Shown: positions 35,933 through 47,160 of the stretch, piece after piece
Position numbering within the stretch: position 1 is the stretch's first letter
How the letters are laid out: every line of letters begins with the position of its first letter
Made by a program: the position numbers and the translations under genes
Source: Phascolomyces articulosus
Lineage: Eukaryota; Mucoromycota; Mucoromycetes; Mucorales; Lichtheimiaceae
Length of the DNA stretch: 64,000 nt
Reading direction: 5' to 3'
Assembly: GCA_025677815.1 (NCBI GenBank)
Contig: JAIXMP010000065.1
Location: 62,001-126,000, forward strand
The notes under the pieces: generated by a model
What the model was told of the DNA's origin: nothing
The model's input: the letters and a program-made list of their open reading frames with translations, nothing else
Databases searched by the model: none

Positions 35933-37858
35933 CTAACGAATAATAATCTCATCTAAATCTAGATCCTCGGGTTTGTACAGTAAATGTAAATTACGGGCGA
36001 TACACATGCCAATTGCTGTACGATATCTCCCATGGTTTGTAATGACAGGGTATGCCTTGAACCCATCCATGCCGATATCGAACTCTACGTCAACCAATAT
36101 AGTACATCTCTTGTGTTCATCTATTCCGATATCAACAAGGGAAAACCAGACCGTTGTTGTACTAGTATCAGTTGAGGACGCCTCTAGATCATCATCATCA
36201 TCCAAAATGACAGTAGAAACACTATAATCCCAATGAGTAAGCCAATGAGTAGGTGTTAATCCATACGATATAACTTGAAGGTAAGAACCTCGATCCATGG
36301 TGGCCTTCGATGAAGTTGCTGCAGCTCCAATACTCTTAATTATAAAATTGTGAGTAACAGATATATGTGGGCAACGATCCACCACTTCAACTGAAGCAGT
36401 AATTGATTTGCTGTACATAGATAAGTACCCTTCCTCAGTAACAAAGTATCGCCCAAACGATGTTGTTGGTGCCATGGGATGAGTGGGTGATTGTAACATA
36501 TGGGATCCTCCGACGCCTGTCCAAGTAGCGACGCCAATAACATTTTTAAAGAATTTTCCCTTCGTATCATGTATATCCATCGTTGTAGCTGCTTTTCCAA
36601 AACACAAGACGGAAAGGTCATGCTGAATCAAGTTATTGTAAAATTGGTACATGAGTGGTAAGAGTGGTTGATTATAACTGAAATCATTCATTCCGTCCAT
36701 TAAGCGCGGGAAAATGTTGGCCAAGGCAAAAATCTTGTCGTGATCTTCTGTACTTTCGCCCCGATGAATATGAAATAATGCTGAACTGGCACTGATTGTA
36801 TCGGATGTGATAGTGCATAAGTTTTGTACAAAGCGTATATAGCTTTCGTCACGAACATCACTCATTAACATGGTTGTTGTGTCATCGTCATCTTTACCTC
36901 GATATTTATTCGCTGAAGCCGTATGTCGAACACGAGGGAGGGCTTGCCAAGGATGAGTGGTTGAAATTAGTGTATCTGACCATACGTGTACATTGCGACC
37001 AACAAATAAAAGTTGTTTGGAGAGTACTGCTTCTTCAAACGTCCATGTACGTTGAGCCCATTTGGATAAGGCAATTTGTTTAATACATTTTTGTATCCCT
37101 ATTTGCATTGGTGTACGATCACCAAAAATTTCATTTTTGGGACACTCTTTTTTGACAAGACGCATTTCTGGGATCATCACCAATGTAAATTGTGCATTGC
37201 CATAGATTTGATGCATTTGTCGTATCTCATTCTGTTTGTCCTGCTGATCGGATTGTAAAATACAAAGCTGGTCGTACCAAATATAATCGATTTCAAACAT
37301 ACAACATAACTGTTGAATCATCTCTTCAAAAGTAATACGTCTAGTCTTAGGAAGGTCTATTCCCATTTGTTGTCGTTTTATTCTCTTTTTGGCTTGTCGA
37401 AAAACTGCAAAATTAAATGGGTCTTCATCATCATCGTAGTCGTCACTTTCTTCTTCTTCCACGTCTCCAAAAAAGTTAAAAGGTGGAGAGGCTCGTTCAA
37501 TATAAGCATGTTGCCCATGATCAGTACGTGTACGAGATAGAACGTCCCCTGTATAGGGATCCTTGATTATTTCGATTTCTCCTGACCATTCCCAAGGATA
37601 CGATAAAGCACAGTACCCTTTCTTTGCTTCAGAACCAGGTACGATTGCCAGGTCTGATGTACGTAAAAGACGAGTCGGTCGAAAATCAGTGGCGGCAGTA
37701 GATGTGAAATTTAACGTGAAGGCGTCGAGACCATTGCATTCAATGGAAGGCCTGTTATCCATAGGCGTTGAAGACGAAATAAAAGGGATGTGTGGGTGTT
37801 GTTCAGCGTTTCTATGGCTCCTTATACAGTATTGCAAGTTCTCGTATGTCACATACAT
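35933..37858 (-). CDS. HET-domain protein, copy 2
   Basis: Intronless, 641 residues, paralogous over its length with copies 1 and 3. HET blocks present: G-Y-C-A-L-S-Y-P-W-E-W-S-G, Y-I-W-Y-D-Q-L-C-I-L-Q and R-T-W-T-F-E-E-A-V-L. The variable segment between blocks one and two is shorter than in copy 1 and acidic (E-E-E-E-S-D-D-Y-D-D-D-E-D). In the C-terminal half, the stretch containing G-G-S-H-M-L-Q and M-A-P-T-T-S-F-G-R-Y-F is nearly invariant between copies. I infer an allorecognition or defence role from the domain alone. Its promoter carries the element shared with copy 3. Confidence 0.85.
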   Translation of the reverse strand: MYVTYENLQYCIRSHRNAEQHPHIPFISSSTPMDNRPSIECNGLDAFTLNFTSTAATDFRPTRLLRTSDLAIVPGSEAKKGYCALSYPWEWSGEIEIIKDPYTGDVLSRTRTDHGQHAYIERASPPFNFFGDVEEEESDDYDDDEDPFNFAVFRQAKKRIKRQQMGIDLPKTRRITFEEMIQQLCCMFEIDYIWYDQLCILQSDQQDKQNEIRQMHQIYGNAQFTLVMIPEMRLVKKECPKNEIFGDRTPMQIGIQKCIKQIALSKWAQRTWTFEEAVLSKQLLFVGRNVHVWSDTLISTTHPWQALPRVRHTASANKYRGKDDDDTTTMLMSDVRDESYIRFVQNLCTITSDTISASSALFHIHRGESTEDHDKIFALANIFPRLMDGMNDFSYNQPLLPLMYQFYNNLIQHDLSVLCFGKAATTMDIHDTKGKFFKNVIGVATWTGVGGSHMLQSPTHPMAPTTSFGRYFVTEEGYLSMYSKSITASVEVVDRCPHISVTHNFIIKSIGAAATSSKATMDRGSYLQVISYGLTPTHWLTHWDYSVSTVILDDDDDLEASSTDTSTTTVWFSLVDIGIDEHKRCTILVDVEFDIGMDGFKAYPVITNHGRYRTAIGMCIARNLHLLYKPEDLDLDEIIIR

Positions 37859-39240
37859 TGTTGCTATAATTGAAAGTGATAATTAGGATTAAGAGATTAC
37901 GCAGTAAAATTAAATTGAAAAAATAGACAAAAGGAAAAATCATATAATTAATTGAGATAAATGTTTTGTTTTCTAATAAAGTATCATCATCATTCATTTT
38001 TTGTCACTTTTGTTCTTACTGCGGTTTAAAATAAAAGGTCATATGCTGAGCAAAAAAAGAAAAAGAAAAAAGTTTGTGTACATATATGTTCTTGTTACCG
38101 TTAGGAATGGAAAAACTTAAATTGTTTGTTTGTTTTACCACGACAGATGATGATTAACACCATTGGAATGGTACACAAAAATCAGATATATATCTTAGAC
38201 AAGTCAGTAGTAATGATCTTAATTGCTATTAAATAAAATGTGCAATTGAATGGAAAAAGGAAGAAATTGGTATCGTGAAAAAGTTCTTGAAGCAAAGACA
38301 TCTGGGTTTCATGTGTTCATTTAAAGTTTTTTTCTTTTGAATATGTGCTACCATCTTGTTTACATTTGTACAACATGAAAACAATCCGAGATTGCGCCAA
38401 CAAATCTGTTTTTATTTTAGAAAATGATTTCAGATTTTGAAGCAAAAGGTTTATAATTTCTATTTTTGTAGTGGCATATGGCAATATACATGTTATCATA
38501 GACAGGAGATGAAGGTGAAGTATCACAGCATCAAAGTGTCAAAGTATATCATAATTGTATATAATGAGTTTTTGTGCTGTTGATATGCTATAAGTAGTAC
38601 TAAGGTAATAAATAAGAGTAATAAAGTAGTAAGTAGTAATTGAAAACTATGATTCAGGTACAGTCGGTAATAATAGTACCAAAACAGTGATCCAAGGATT
38701 TTTCCAAAGTTCTCCAATATCTCCAAAACATTTTTTAAATTATTTTCAACGTAGTATACGAGGCTAAGAAATGAGCATAAAGTCAAAGTGTTGTTGACAA
38801 CAAATGCTAACTGTAGATATAGTTGTCCAAATCACAGTTGGTCGAATATATCCTTTTTAGTAATCTGTCTATAATAATAAAAGCCACATTCTTTGTAAGC
38901 AACCCTGCTCGAGCAGAAAAGTAGAAATTATAGAATAATAGTTAATGTAAATATAAATATAAATCTAGAGCGTACATTTTACCTCCTGATAAAAAAAGTT
39001 TTATAGTACGTAGAACGTAGCTACGGATCCATTGTTTTAGTCCTCTGTAGTAGTTTTTTATTTTGTTTGTTGGTTATATACAAATTTGTTTAGAATGGGT
39101 TAGACTTTTTTTATGAAGTACAGAGAAAAAAAAAGGAGAGGAACAATGTGATTCAAATTAGCATAAATGATTTTGAATACAATAATTGATTTAATTTTTT
39201 AAATGAGGCTGTTTTAAATGATGGTTATGGTATATAGTTT
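37859..39240. other. Spacer between tandem HET genes
   Basis: Promoter of HET copy 2 and 3' flank of copy 3. A 14-bp leader match to copy 1 lies at 37865-37878, and a promoter motif shared with copy 3 at 38016-38046. The rest has only low-quality open frames. Confidence 0.5.
38016..38046 (-). promoter_or_regulatory. Putative shared promoter element, HET copy 2
   Basis: About 160-190 bp upstream of the start. Plus strand reads TTACTGCGGTTT, then TAAA, then GTCATATGC; the same order of blocks with slightly different spacing is at 41381-41407 upstream of copy 3. This may be a transcription-factor site or simply sequence retained since duplication. Confidence 0.4.
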
Positions 39241-41232
39241 CTAACGAATAGTGAACTCATCCAATTCAAGTTCTTTTTGGTCATAAAGTAAATGTAAGTT
39301 GCGTGCAATGCACATTCCAATGGCTGTTCGATAATTTCCATAATTTGTAATGACAGGATAGGCCATGAATCCATCCATACCAATATCAAAAGCTACATCA
39401 ATTAATATAGCACACCTTTTATGTACTTCACCACTAGAAACAAGGGAGAACCATACAGTTGTAGTATCAGATGACGAAGAAGATGAGGGGGGTGATGTGG
39501 CACACAAGACGATAGTAGAAGAAGTTGGATTCCATGGGCATGTACTAAGCCAATGTGTGGGTGTCAATCCATAGGATACGACTTGGAGATAAGAATCACG
39601 ATCCATGGTTGCCTTTAATGAGCCTAATTCACCAGAACTTTTGACGGTATAAGAATAGATGACTGATTCATTTGGACAACGATCTACCATGTCGACTGAA
39701 ACTGAAATAGATTTGCTGTAGACAGATAAATAACCTTCCTCAGTCACAAAGTATTTACCAAAGGATGTTGTAGGTGCCATAGGATGAGCTGGTGTTTGTA
39801 ACATATGTGATCCACTGACACCTGTCCAAGATGTAATACCAATAGAATCGATTCTACGATCCATACCATAATATGTATCCATTGATGTAGCCGCTTTTCC
39901 AAAACACAGAACGGAAAGATCGTGTTGAATCAAATTATTATAAAATTGAGACATCAATGGTAAGAGTGGTTGATCATAACCGAAATCCATTTTCATTTCA
40001 TCCATTAAGCGCGGGAAAATATTGGCCAAGGCAAAGATTTTGTCGTGATTTTGTGTACTTTCACCCCGATGAATATGCCATAATGCTGAGCTGGCACTAA
40101 TGGAATCCGATGTGATTGAACAGAGATTTTGTATAAATCGTAAATGACTTTCATCATAGATATTACCCAACATTGTTTTCATAGAATCATTGGAGCTATA
40201 CATGTCCTTTTCTTTTTTTTTGACTAAAGAGCGGCGACGGGTATGAGGAATGACATGCCAGGGGTTGGTAGTAGAAACAAGAGTGTCAGACCAAATGTGC
40301 ACGTTTCGACCAGCAAATAAGAGCCTTTTGGAGAGCACTGCTTCCTCGAACGTCCACGCTCTTGTTGACCATTTTGAAGTTGCAATTTCCTGGATGCATC
40401 GTTGTATGGCATTTTTTGTTTGTATTTCTCTGTACATGGGCGGGCTCCTCGTATTTTCACCGCCATTCATGTAATGCATTTCGGGGATCATCACCAATGT
40501 AAAGAGCGAGTTACCATAGATTTGATGCATTTGGCGTATTTCATGTTGCTTATCATGATGATCGGATTGCAAAATACAAAGTTGATCATACCAAATATAA
40601 TCTATTTCGAACATATAACAGAGTTGTCTTAAAATCTCAGTAAAATAGAGACGTCGGGTAATGGGGAAGAATTCGTTGTCCAATTTAATTTGTTTACGAG
40701 TTCGTCGTAAGTAGGAGCGATAATAATCATTGTCCTCGTTATCTTGTATTTCTTCCTCTCCTTCTGATTCCTCTTCATCTATTTCTGCGTCTCTTTCTTG
40801 ATGTGCAAGGCCAAACATCATTTTGGTGAAAGGATCAGCATCGTGTTCTATATACAAGTGTATACCACGGTCAGTTCGTCGTTGCTGTTGCTGGTGGGAT
40901 TCGGTTGTTGTACTTGGATGTTCAGTTGTGGTTGCGAGTTCTCCTGACCATTCCCATGGATATGATAAGCAACAATAACCATTTGTCGCTTCAGAGCCAC
41001 ATACAACCTTAAAATCTGATGTACGAACAAGTCGAGTAGGTCGAAAGCCACATGAAGTCGATGTAGATTTTAATTTTGTTGCATCCATACCACTGCATTC
41101 AATAGAAATTCTATCGGATACTAAACCACCATCGGATGCTGTTGGTGATGGAACAAACGGAATGCGTGGGTGTCGATCAACAGTTTTATAACTTGTAATA
41201 CAATATTGAGAATTTTCGTACTTAACGTACAT
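39241..41232 (-). CDS. HET-domain protein, copy 3
   Basis: Intronless, 663 residues, same orientation as copy 2 and 1.4 kb upstream of it. HET blocks: G-Y-C-C-L-S-Y-P-W-E-W-S-G, Y-I-W-Y-D-Q-L-C-I-L-Q and R-A-W-T-F-E-E-A-V-L. The linker differs again (T/Q-rich then an E/D-rich run). The C-terminal half is collinear with copies 1 and 2, and the protein ends D-E-F-T-I-R like copy 1. All three are complete, with no stop or frameshift, so selection seems to maintain them. Role inferred from the HET family. Confidence 0.85.
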   Translation of the reverse strand: MYVKYENSQYCITSYKTVDRHPRIPFVPSPTASDGGLVSDRISIECSGMDATKLKSTSTSCGFRPTRLVRTSDFKVVCGSEATNGYCCLSYPWEWSGELATTTEHPSTTTESHQQQQRRTDRGIHLYIEHDADPFTKMMFGLAHQERDAEIDEEESEGEEEIQDNEDNDYYRSYLRRTRKQIKLDNEFFPITRRLYFTEILRQLCYMFEIDYIWYDQLCILQSDHHDKQHEIRQMHQIYGNSLFTLVMIPEMHYMNGGENTRSPPMYREIQTKNAIQRCIQEIATSKWSTRAWTFEEAVLSKRLLFAGRNVHIWSDTLVSTTNPWHVIPHTRRRSLVKKKEKDMYSSNDSMKTMLGNIYDESHLRFIQNLCSITSDSISASSALWHIHRGESTQNHDKIFALANIFPRLMDEMKMDFGYDQPLLPLMSQFYNNLIQHDLSVLCFGKAATSMDTYYGMDRRIDSIGITSWTGVSGSHMLQTPAHPMAPTTSFGKYFVTEEGYLSVYSKSISVSVDMVDRCPNESVIYSYTVKSSGELGSLKATMDRDSYLQVVSYGLTPTHWLSTCPWNPTSSTIVLCATSPPSSSSSSDTTTVWFSLVSSGEVHKRCAILIDVAFDIGMDGFMAYPVITNYGNYRTAIGMCIARNLHLLYDQKELELDEFTIR

Positions 41233-44200
41233 TGTATATTCTTACTTGTAAATAATCAGTCGTGCTTGAAGAAAGGTAAAAAAAAAAAAAATAGGAACGA
41301 AAGAAATCGAGAAACGTCGAGGAAATACGAAAGAAAAGGACCCTTTTTATAGCCATCAATCATTTTTTTGTGTAATTTTTTTACTGCGGTTTTTAAACGT
41401 CACATGCCATTTCAAGAATTTATTTATTTTATGCCATAGAAATAGGAGTTTATTTATCGAATGTCCAACACACCATGCTTATAGTAAGCAAGAAGCATGT
41501 GGTAGTTCAATTATTTTTTAAAAAAAAGATCTCGTAGTAATATGCATAAGCAGTTGAGATATATATTGTTATTAGTATTAAAACATTCAGAATAGTTATA
41601 AAAAAAAACACTTGACAACAATTCAAGGTGTTTGAAAAAGCCCTCCGAAGCTTGATTTCCTTTTGCGCCAAATCTCCTTGTTTTTACGTTTTGTACAACG
41701 TGAAAAATATTTATTTTAGGGCAGAAAAAAAACATGATCACGGTGGCTCTTTCTCTTATTTTGTTTAATATGTTCGTTGCTATATGTTTTATAGAGTCAA
41801 AAAGTATAACATCCTATAACCAAAGTGCCAGTATCGTAATTCCCCAAAAAAGGGAAGATCTTTGATGCGACGTGCCGCCTTGGCTATTATTGAGCCCGTT
41901 TGATTAGGGGCTAAGACATACGTACTTTTTTTATTTATATCTAATAAATACTTCCATAAATATTTATATTATTTATTATATGCCTACTATTTGTCTTGGC
42001 AATAAATATAGATAATAGACAAGGCTCCTTCATTGTTTTTGGTATTGTAGCATTCGATAGAGTAGTGGAAACCAACTTATGAATTTATGAGTATTAGAAA
42101 TTACTGCATAGCACTGTTTTCGTGCACGCCTTTTTTAAGGGGTAAGATAAAATTTCGTGCGCAGACCCTTCTCTTCACCTCACCTGTGGAAGAAATATTA
42201 TCAAAGAATATTCACAGTTAAATGGGACTATAACTCATGTATAAAGCAAATAATGATCCATGGCAAAATGATAAATTTAACAAGAGATAAGTTTAAAAAA
42301 AGTTGATAATAATGGCGGTAGATTTTTTTTATCTCTTATTAAGTAAAAGTGAGGTTGATAAAGTAAAAAGAAGGCTAGGTAATAAATTAAAAGCAAATAT
42401 GAAACCTGGCAAAGTTCCTTGGGATTCTTTCTGTATGTATGAAATCGTCATTTAATATGAAGGATGAATGGAGGATGAATGGAGAATGAAAGGCAAAAAA
42501 TAAATAAAAAGATACTCTGCTCTTTCTATTACTCGCACTACTACTATTTCTGATATATTATAATATTTATACTGTTCAGGAGATATTGATTCTGATGAGT
42601 CAATGTCAGAGAGGGTTGTTATTCAATTCGCCCCACTTTTCATTTATTGTTTGATAATCTAGTATTGGATAGCAATTACTATGTAGGCATTTCTGTTGCT
42701 ATGAGAATAGACATGTAAGAGACACCTAATAAATTGATGTAACAATGTAGAGTGTATATTATGTATATTGATTGTCAGAAATCAACAAGAACACGGAAAT
42801 AATGATATATATATAAATCTTTTTTTGTAAGAGATAATATATTCTTACAGTATAGGAATTGGGGATTTGATAACCGTCATAGATATATGATTATGATTTA
42901 AGAAAGAAATGGGCAGAGAAGACATATTTCAGATGTGATATCTATTATATAGAAAAGGGGCAGATCACTATTATTGAAGTAATATAAAAGGAAAAATGCT
43001 AATTTGCCTCGAAGTAGGTGCTTTTTGTGTACTTCTTCAGTATGAATATACAAGTTCATGAACAAAGTAAATTGACGCATGCATAAAATATTAATACAAC
43101 ACACAAATGTTGTTGGTATATGAGATGGCAACGAAAATAATAGAAAGAACATTAATGGAGGAGAAAAATATAGAAAACTATATAATAAATACACCATAAA
43201 TAAGTGAAATTGTGGTCTTAAAGTACTGAATATGTGGGATAGATAGTAAATCATTATTTTAGTATACATAAAAGTTATGACCTACAACAGATGTATTCTT
43301 CTGTTTAGCAATATTTTATTTATTTTATGTTCGCTTTTTCATCATCGACTTGTATACTATATTATTGTTACTAATATTATAAAATCAATCAAACGTGATA
43401 GAGTGGTGTGTAATAGCTTATTATCATGTATTACTTTGGAATAAAGTTTAAATTATTATTTCTGAATGGACGACGTTATTATTAGCATATTAATCATGTA
43501 GTAGCCCACCAACATCAGTAATCAATGATCATCGCAACGTGTAAAGTGATATTTTTTGTGCTTCCTTCTTGTTCGCTTCTTTTCCCTTATATATATAATA
43601 TATTATATTTTTTGCAAAGATATTTCTTCCCATCAATAATGAGTATCAATACAAAAGAATGTCTTTTCTAGACTGGAATAATTGGTTCAATAATTCAATA
43701 AACTGAAAGAGAAGAATACTGAGTTATCAAAATCTTCGTGTTAGTTAATATACTTTTTGTTTTGTTATGTTTACATATAATATAATGGTATGTAATTGAT
43801 GGAATTATGTATTGTACCAGAACAATATGAGTAAAGTTGTTCTTGAAAAGTGATCACAATCTCTTCAGCAAAGATGAACTGCGAATATAAAAAAGAAACG
43901 AATTCCTACGTTCTTTCAAGGTAGAAGGGTGAGTTGATTTAAGGATATTGTATTTTAAAGTTAGTTTGCCTGCAAAGTGATGATGTTACATAGCAAGTAA
44001 CAAACTAATAATACAAATCCAAGCAATAATAGACGTGCAATTCGAATTCTGGTGGGCAGTACAGGTGACGAAAAGCAGCAAGGAGTATGTAGTAATAAGA
44101 AGAGAATAAAAACCAACAAATATGGGAGAATAGTCAATGATATATTAAACCTTTAAGAATGTGAATTGCTGATTAACCGAAGACTCTGAGGTTTATAAAT

Positions 44201-45171
44201 CACCAGGTTCCTTCATTATAAATAGTAAGGAGTATTATACAGACTAGTACATAATTAAGGATATACAAATTTATATAGCGGTAGTAAAAGCTCAGGAAAT
44301 AGAATATTAGTTTTAGTACAACATAGACCTGGTGCTAATTTCTTAATATGATCGAGGATAGAGGAAATGGCTTCCGAATATTTCCATGGCGGTGCTGCAT
44401 GTGAAAAGAAAATAGCGGAATATGTTTTCCTGGAGGGGTCCTAGACTTGACAGCTATCACATGCCATACTATAATACTTATACACCATTCTTCGAAAGAT
44501 CCCTCCTTATACATATTGTTTTTTTAAGTAGCTATTAAATATATATTTCGAAACAACAAGTAGGTACACTTGTCTTGGTCAGGAAGTACTGTTCTTATAA
44601 ATAATTACTAAGGACGGGGCTACGGACCCATGAACTAATACCATTGACCGTTGCACACCGTCCCTTCTTTCAATGTTTTTCTTAGACTTTTCTTTTGTGC
44701 ATGAAAAATGGCGTGAGTACTTTAATCAGTTATTGTGATACATCTTGTTCTGTTTATTTATATAAATTGTTTCAGTTTTCATTCATCACAGGGACACCTC
44801 CTAGCTATAGTAGACATGTAATTAGTTGAATTGATGGTAATCTTCGTCATGAGGAGGGAATCCGAAAAAATTGAGCGTTAATAATATGGATGAATCTAAT
44901 GAAAAACATGTGTTTGGGTAAGTACGTATATTTCCAAACAAATAATAAAATCCATTGTTGCTGATCTACAATTAGATTTGTTGAGAGAGGATGCTTCCGA
45001 ATTAATACGTCATATGCTGGAGGGGAACCCAATGGATCGCTTGAAAAGTCCGACGTGTCACAGCCAGAGATGGACCTTGAAACACCAGCTTTTTTTGCGT
45101 TTGCTTTATTTCTTTTCCTTTCTTTCTTCCTTCTTTTTTTTTTTTTATATATAACCAACATATAGTACATC
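41233..45171. other. Gene-poor spacer
   Basis: HET copy 3 promoter at the left (including the element at 41381-41407), phosphoglycerate mutase promoter at the right. In between, about 3.5 kb of AT-rich DNA without a convincing gene; a 123-codon minus frame at 42898-43269 has Phe/Leu/Tyr-rich composition typical of noncoding AT-rich DNA. Confidence 0.5.
41381..41407 (-). promoter_or_regulatory. Putative shared promoter element, HET copy 3
   Basis: About 150-175 bp upstream of the start. Plus strand reads TTACTGCGGTTTTTAAAC, then GTCACATGC, matching the block order upstream of copy 2. Confidence 0.4.
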
Positions 45172-47160
45172 ATGCCTGGAGGAGGACAAATGCCAAAGGA
45201 ACAACAAACACCCAAGGAAAAGGTGTGTCTTATCTGTATTGACGGTTGGGGTGTTTCTCCCAATGAAGATCCCAAGGGTGACGCGATCCGCAATGCTCAA
45301 ACACCTGTCATGGACAAGTTCAAGGAAGAATATGCCTATGCTGATATTGCTGCTCACGGTCTTTCTGTTGGATTGCCTGATGGTTTGATGGGTATGCAGT
45401 TTTATTTATACAAAAGATTGGGCGACTGTGACTATTGGTGGTGTTTGCATTTCTGCGTTTCTGCGTGTAGTGTGCGTGTGTTTTTCAAAAAGTCGTTTAT
45501 ACGAACGATCTTATTAATGGCTTATATATATATATATATATAGGTAACTCTGAGGTTGGTCATTTGAATATTGGTGCAGGTCGTGTTGTCTATCAGGTAA
45601 ATAATAATATGGGAATACCTATTTTTCGTTTTGTGCTAAAAGTGTTGGGACGTGTTGAATGATTTTGGGTTAATTGGAGAAAACTGATGAACCGGACCGG
45701 GAGTCAAACGAGATGGTCCGACGAAGGGGAAAAAGTGACTGTCGCCAAACGATAACAGCCCTCTCCCCCCAATGTGAAATCAGATGTGTGTGTTATACAA
45801 ATGCAGAAAAAAAATATACTGATCCCTTCCCGCCAATTGGGATACTGATTGTTATCTAATTTTTTAGGATATCGTTCGTATCGATCTTGCTATGAAGGAA
45901 AAGAAGTTTGGTGAACTCGAAAACATCAAAGGTGCATTTGAACGTGCCAAGGCTGGTAATGGTCGTTTGCACTTTTTGGGTTTGGTATCCGATGGTGGTG
46001 TCCACTCGCACATTGACCATTTGATCGCTCTTGTTGAAGCTGCCAAGGCTGCTGAAGTTCCCGAAGTCTATATCCACTTTTTCGGTGATGGTCGTGATAC
46101 TTCTCCAAAGTCTGCTACAAAGTACTTGAAGACTCTCGAAGAAGCTCTTGCTAACGTGTCCTATGGTAAATTGGCCACCATTGTTGGTCGTTACTATGCT
46201 ATGGATCGTGATAAGCGTTGGGAACGTGTCCAAGTGGCCTTTGATGCATTGACCGAAGGCAAGGGCGAAAAGTCTGATAATGCCATCAAGACTGTTGAAG
46301 AACGTTATGAAGCTGGTGAAACGGACGAATTCTTGAAGCCCATCATCTTGGAAGAAGCAGGTCGTGTCAAGGATGGTGATACTTTATTCTTCTTCAACTT
46401 CCGTTCGGATCGTATGCGTGAAATCACTCAAGCTTTCGGTATCCCTCCCTGTCCCTTTGAAAGCAAGGTTCCCGAAAATATTGAATTGTTTACCATGACT
46501 CAATACAAGGGCGACTTCCCCTTCAAGGTCGCTTTCCCTGCTCAAACCATGGACAATGTTTTGGGTGAATGGTTGGCTAAGAATGGTGTTCCTCAAATGC
46601 ACGTTGCTGAAACTGAAAAGTATGCTCACGTTACTTTCTTCTTCAATGGTGGTGTCGAAACTCAATTTGAAAAGGAAGAGCGTGGTTTGATAGCTTCTCC
46701 CAAGGTCGCTACCTATGATTTGCAACCTGAAATGAGTGCTCAACCCGTCGCTGATCGTGTTGCTGAAGAAATCGCCAGTGGCAAATATCCCTTCGTCATG
46801 TGTAACTTTGCTCCTCCTGACATGGTTGGCCACACTGGCAAATATGAACCTGCTATCAAGGGTGTTGAGGCTACTGATAAGGGTATTGGTACTATTTACG
46901 AAGCATGCAAGGAGCACGGTTATATCTTGTTTGTCACTGCTGACCATGGTAATGCTGAAAAGATGCTTTCAGATGATTATTCTGCTCCCCATACCGCTCA
47001 CACTTGTGCCAAGGTACCTTTCGTTATGACTTCCAAGACCTACAAGTACAAGAAGGATGCTGAGGGTGCTTTGGCTGATGTCGCACCTACCATTCTTGAT
47101 GTCATGGGTTTGGACATTCCTGAAGAGATGACGGGCCACAGCATGTTGGAAAAGAACTAA
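45172..47160 (+). CDS. Cofactor-independent phosphoglycerate mutase
   Basis: Three exons (45172-45391, 45544-45596, 45868-47160) join in phase to 521 residues, the normal length for this enzyme. It interconverts 3- and 2-phosphoglycerate in glycolysis and gluconeogenesis in the cytosol using two metal ions. Visible motifs: the metal aspartate in C-I-D-G-W-G, the catalytic serine in G-N-S-E-V-G-H (about residue 76), G-L-V-S-D-G-G-V-H-S-H, H-F-F-G-D-G-R-D-T, N-F-R-S-D-R, and the C-terminal metal site T-A-D-H-G-N-A-E. Codon choice is strongly biased toward GCT, GGT, AAG and GTC, as in eL8, suggesting high expression. The catalytic serine lies on a 53-nt middle exon. In-frame Lys/Pro-rich residues precede the core at the N-terminus. 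Confidence 0.95.
45519..45541. repeat. (TA)n run at intron 3' end
   Basis: About eleven TA units directly before the AG acceptor of the first phosphoglycerate mutase intron, replacing the usual pyrimidine tract. Confidence 0.8.

Noticed and set aside
42898..43269. 123-codon minus-strand frame
   Set aside because: Composition (Phe, Leu, Tyr, His) is that of random AT-rich DNA.
46384..46947. 187-codon minus-strand frame
   Set aside because: Antisense shadow of the phosphoglycerate mutase exon.
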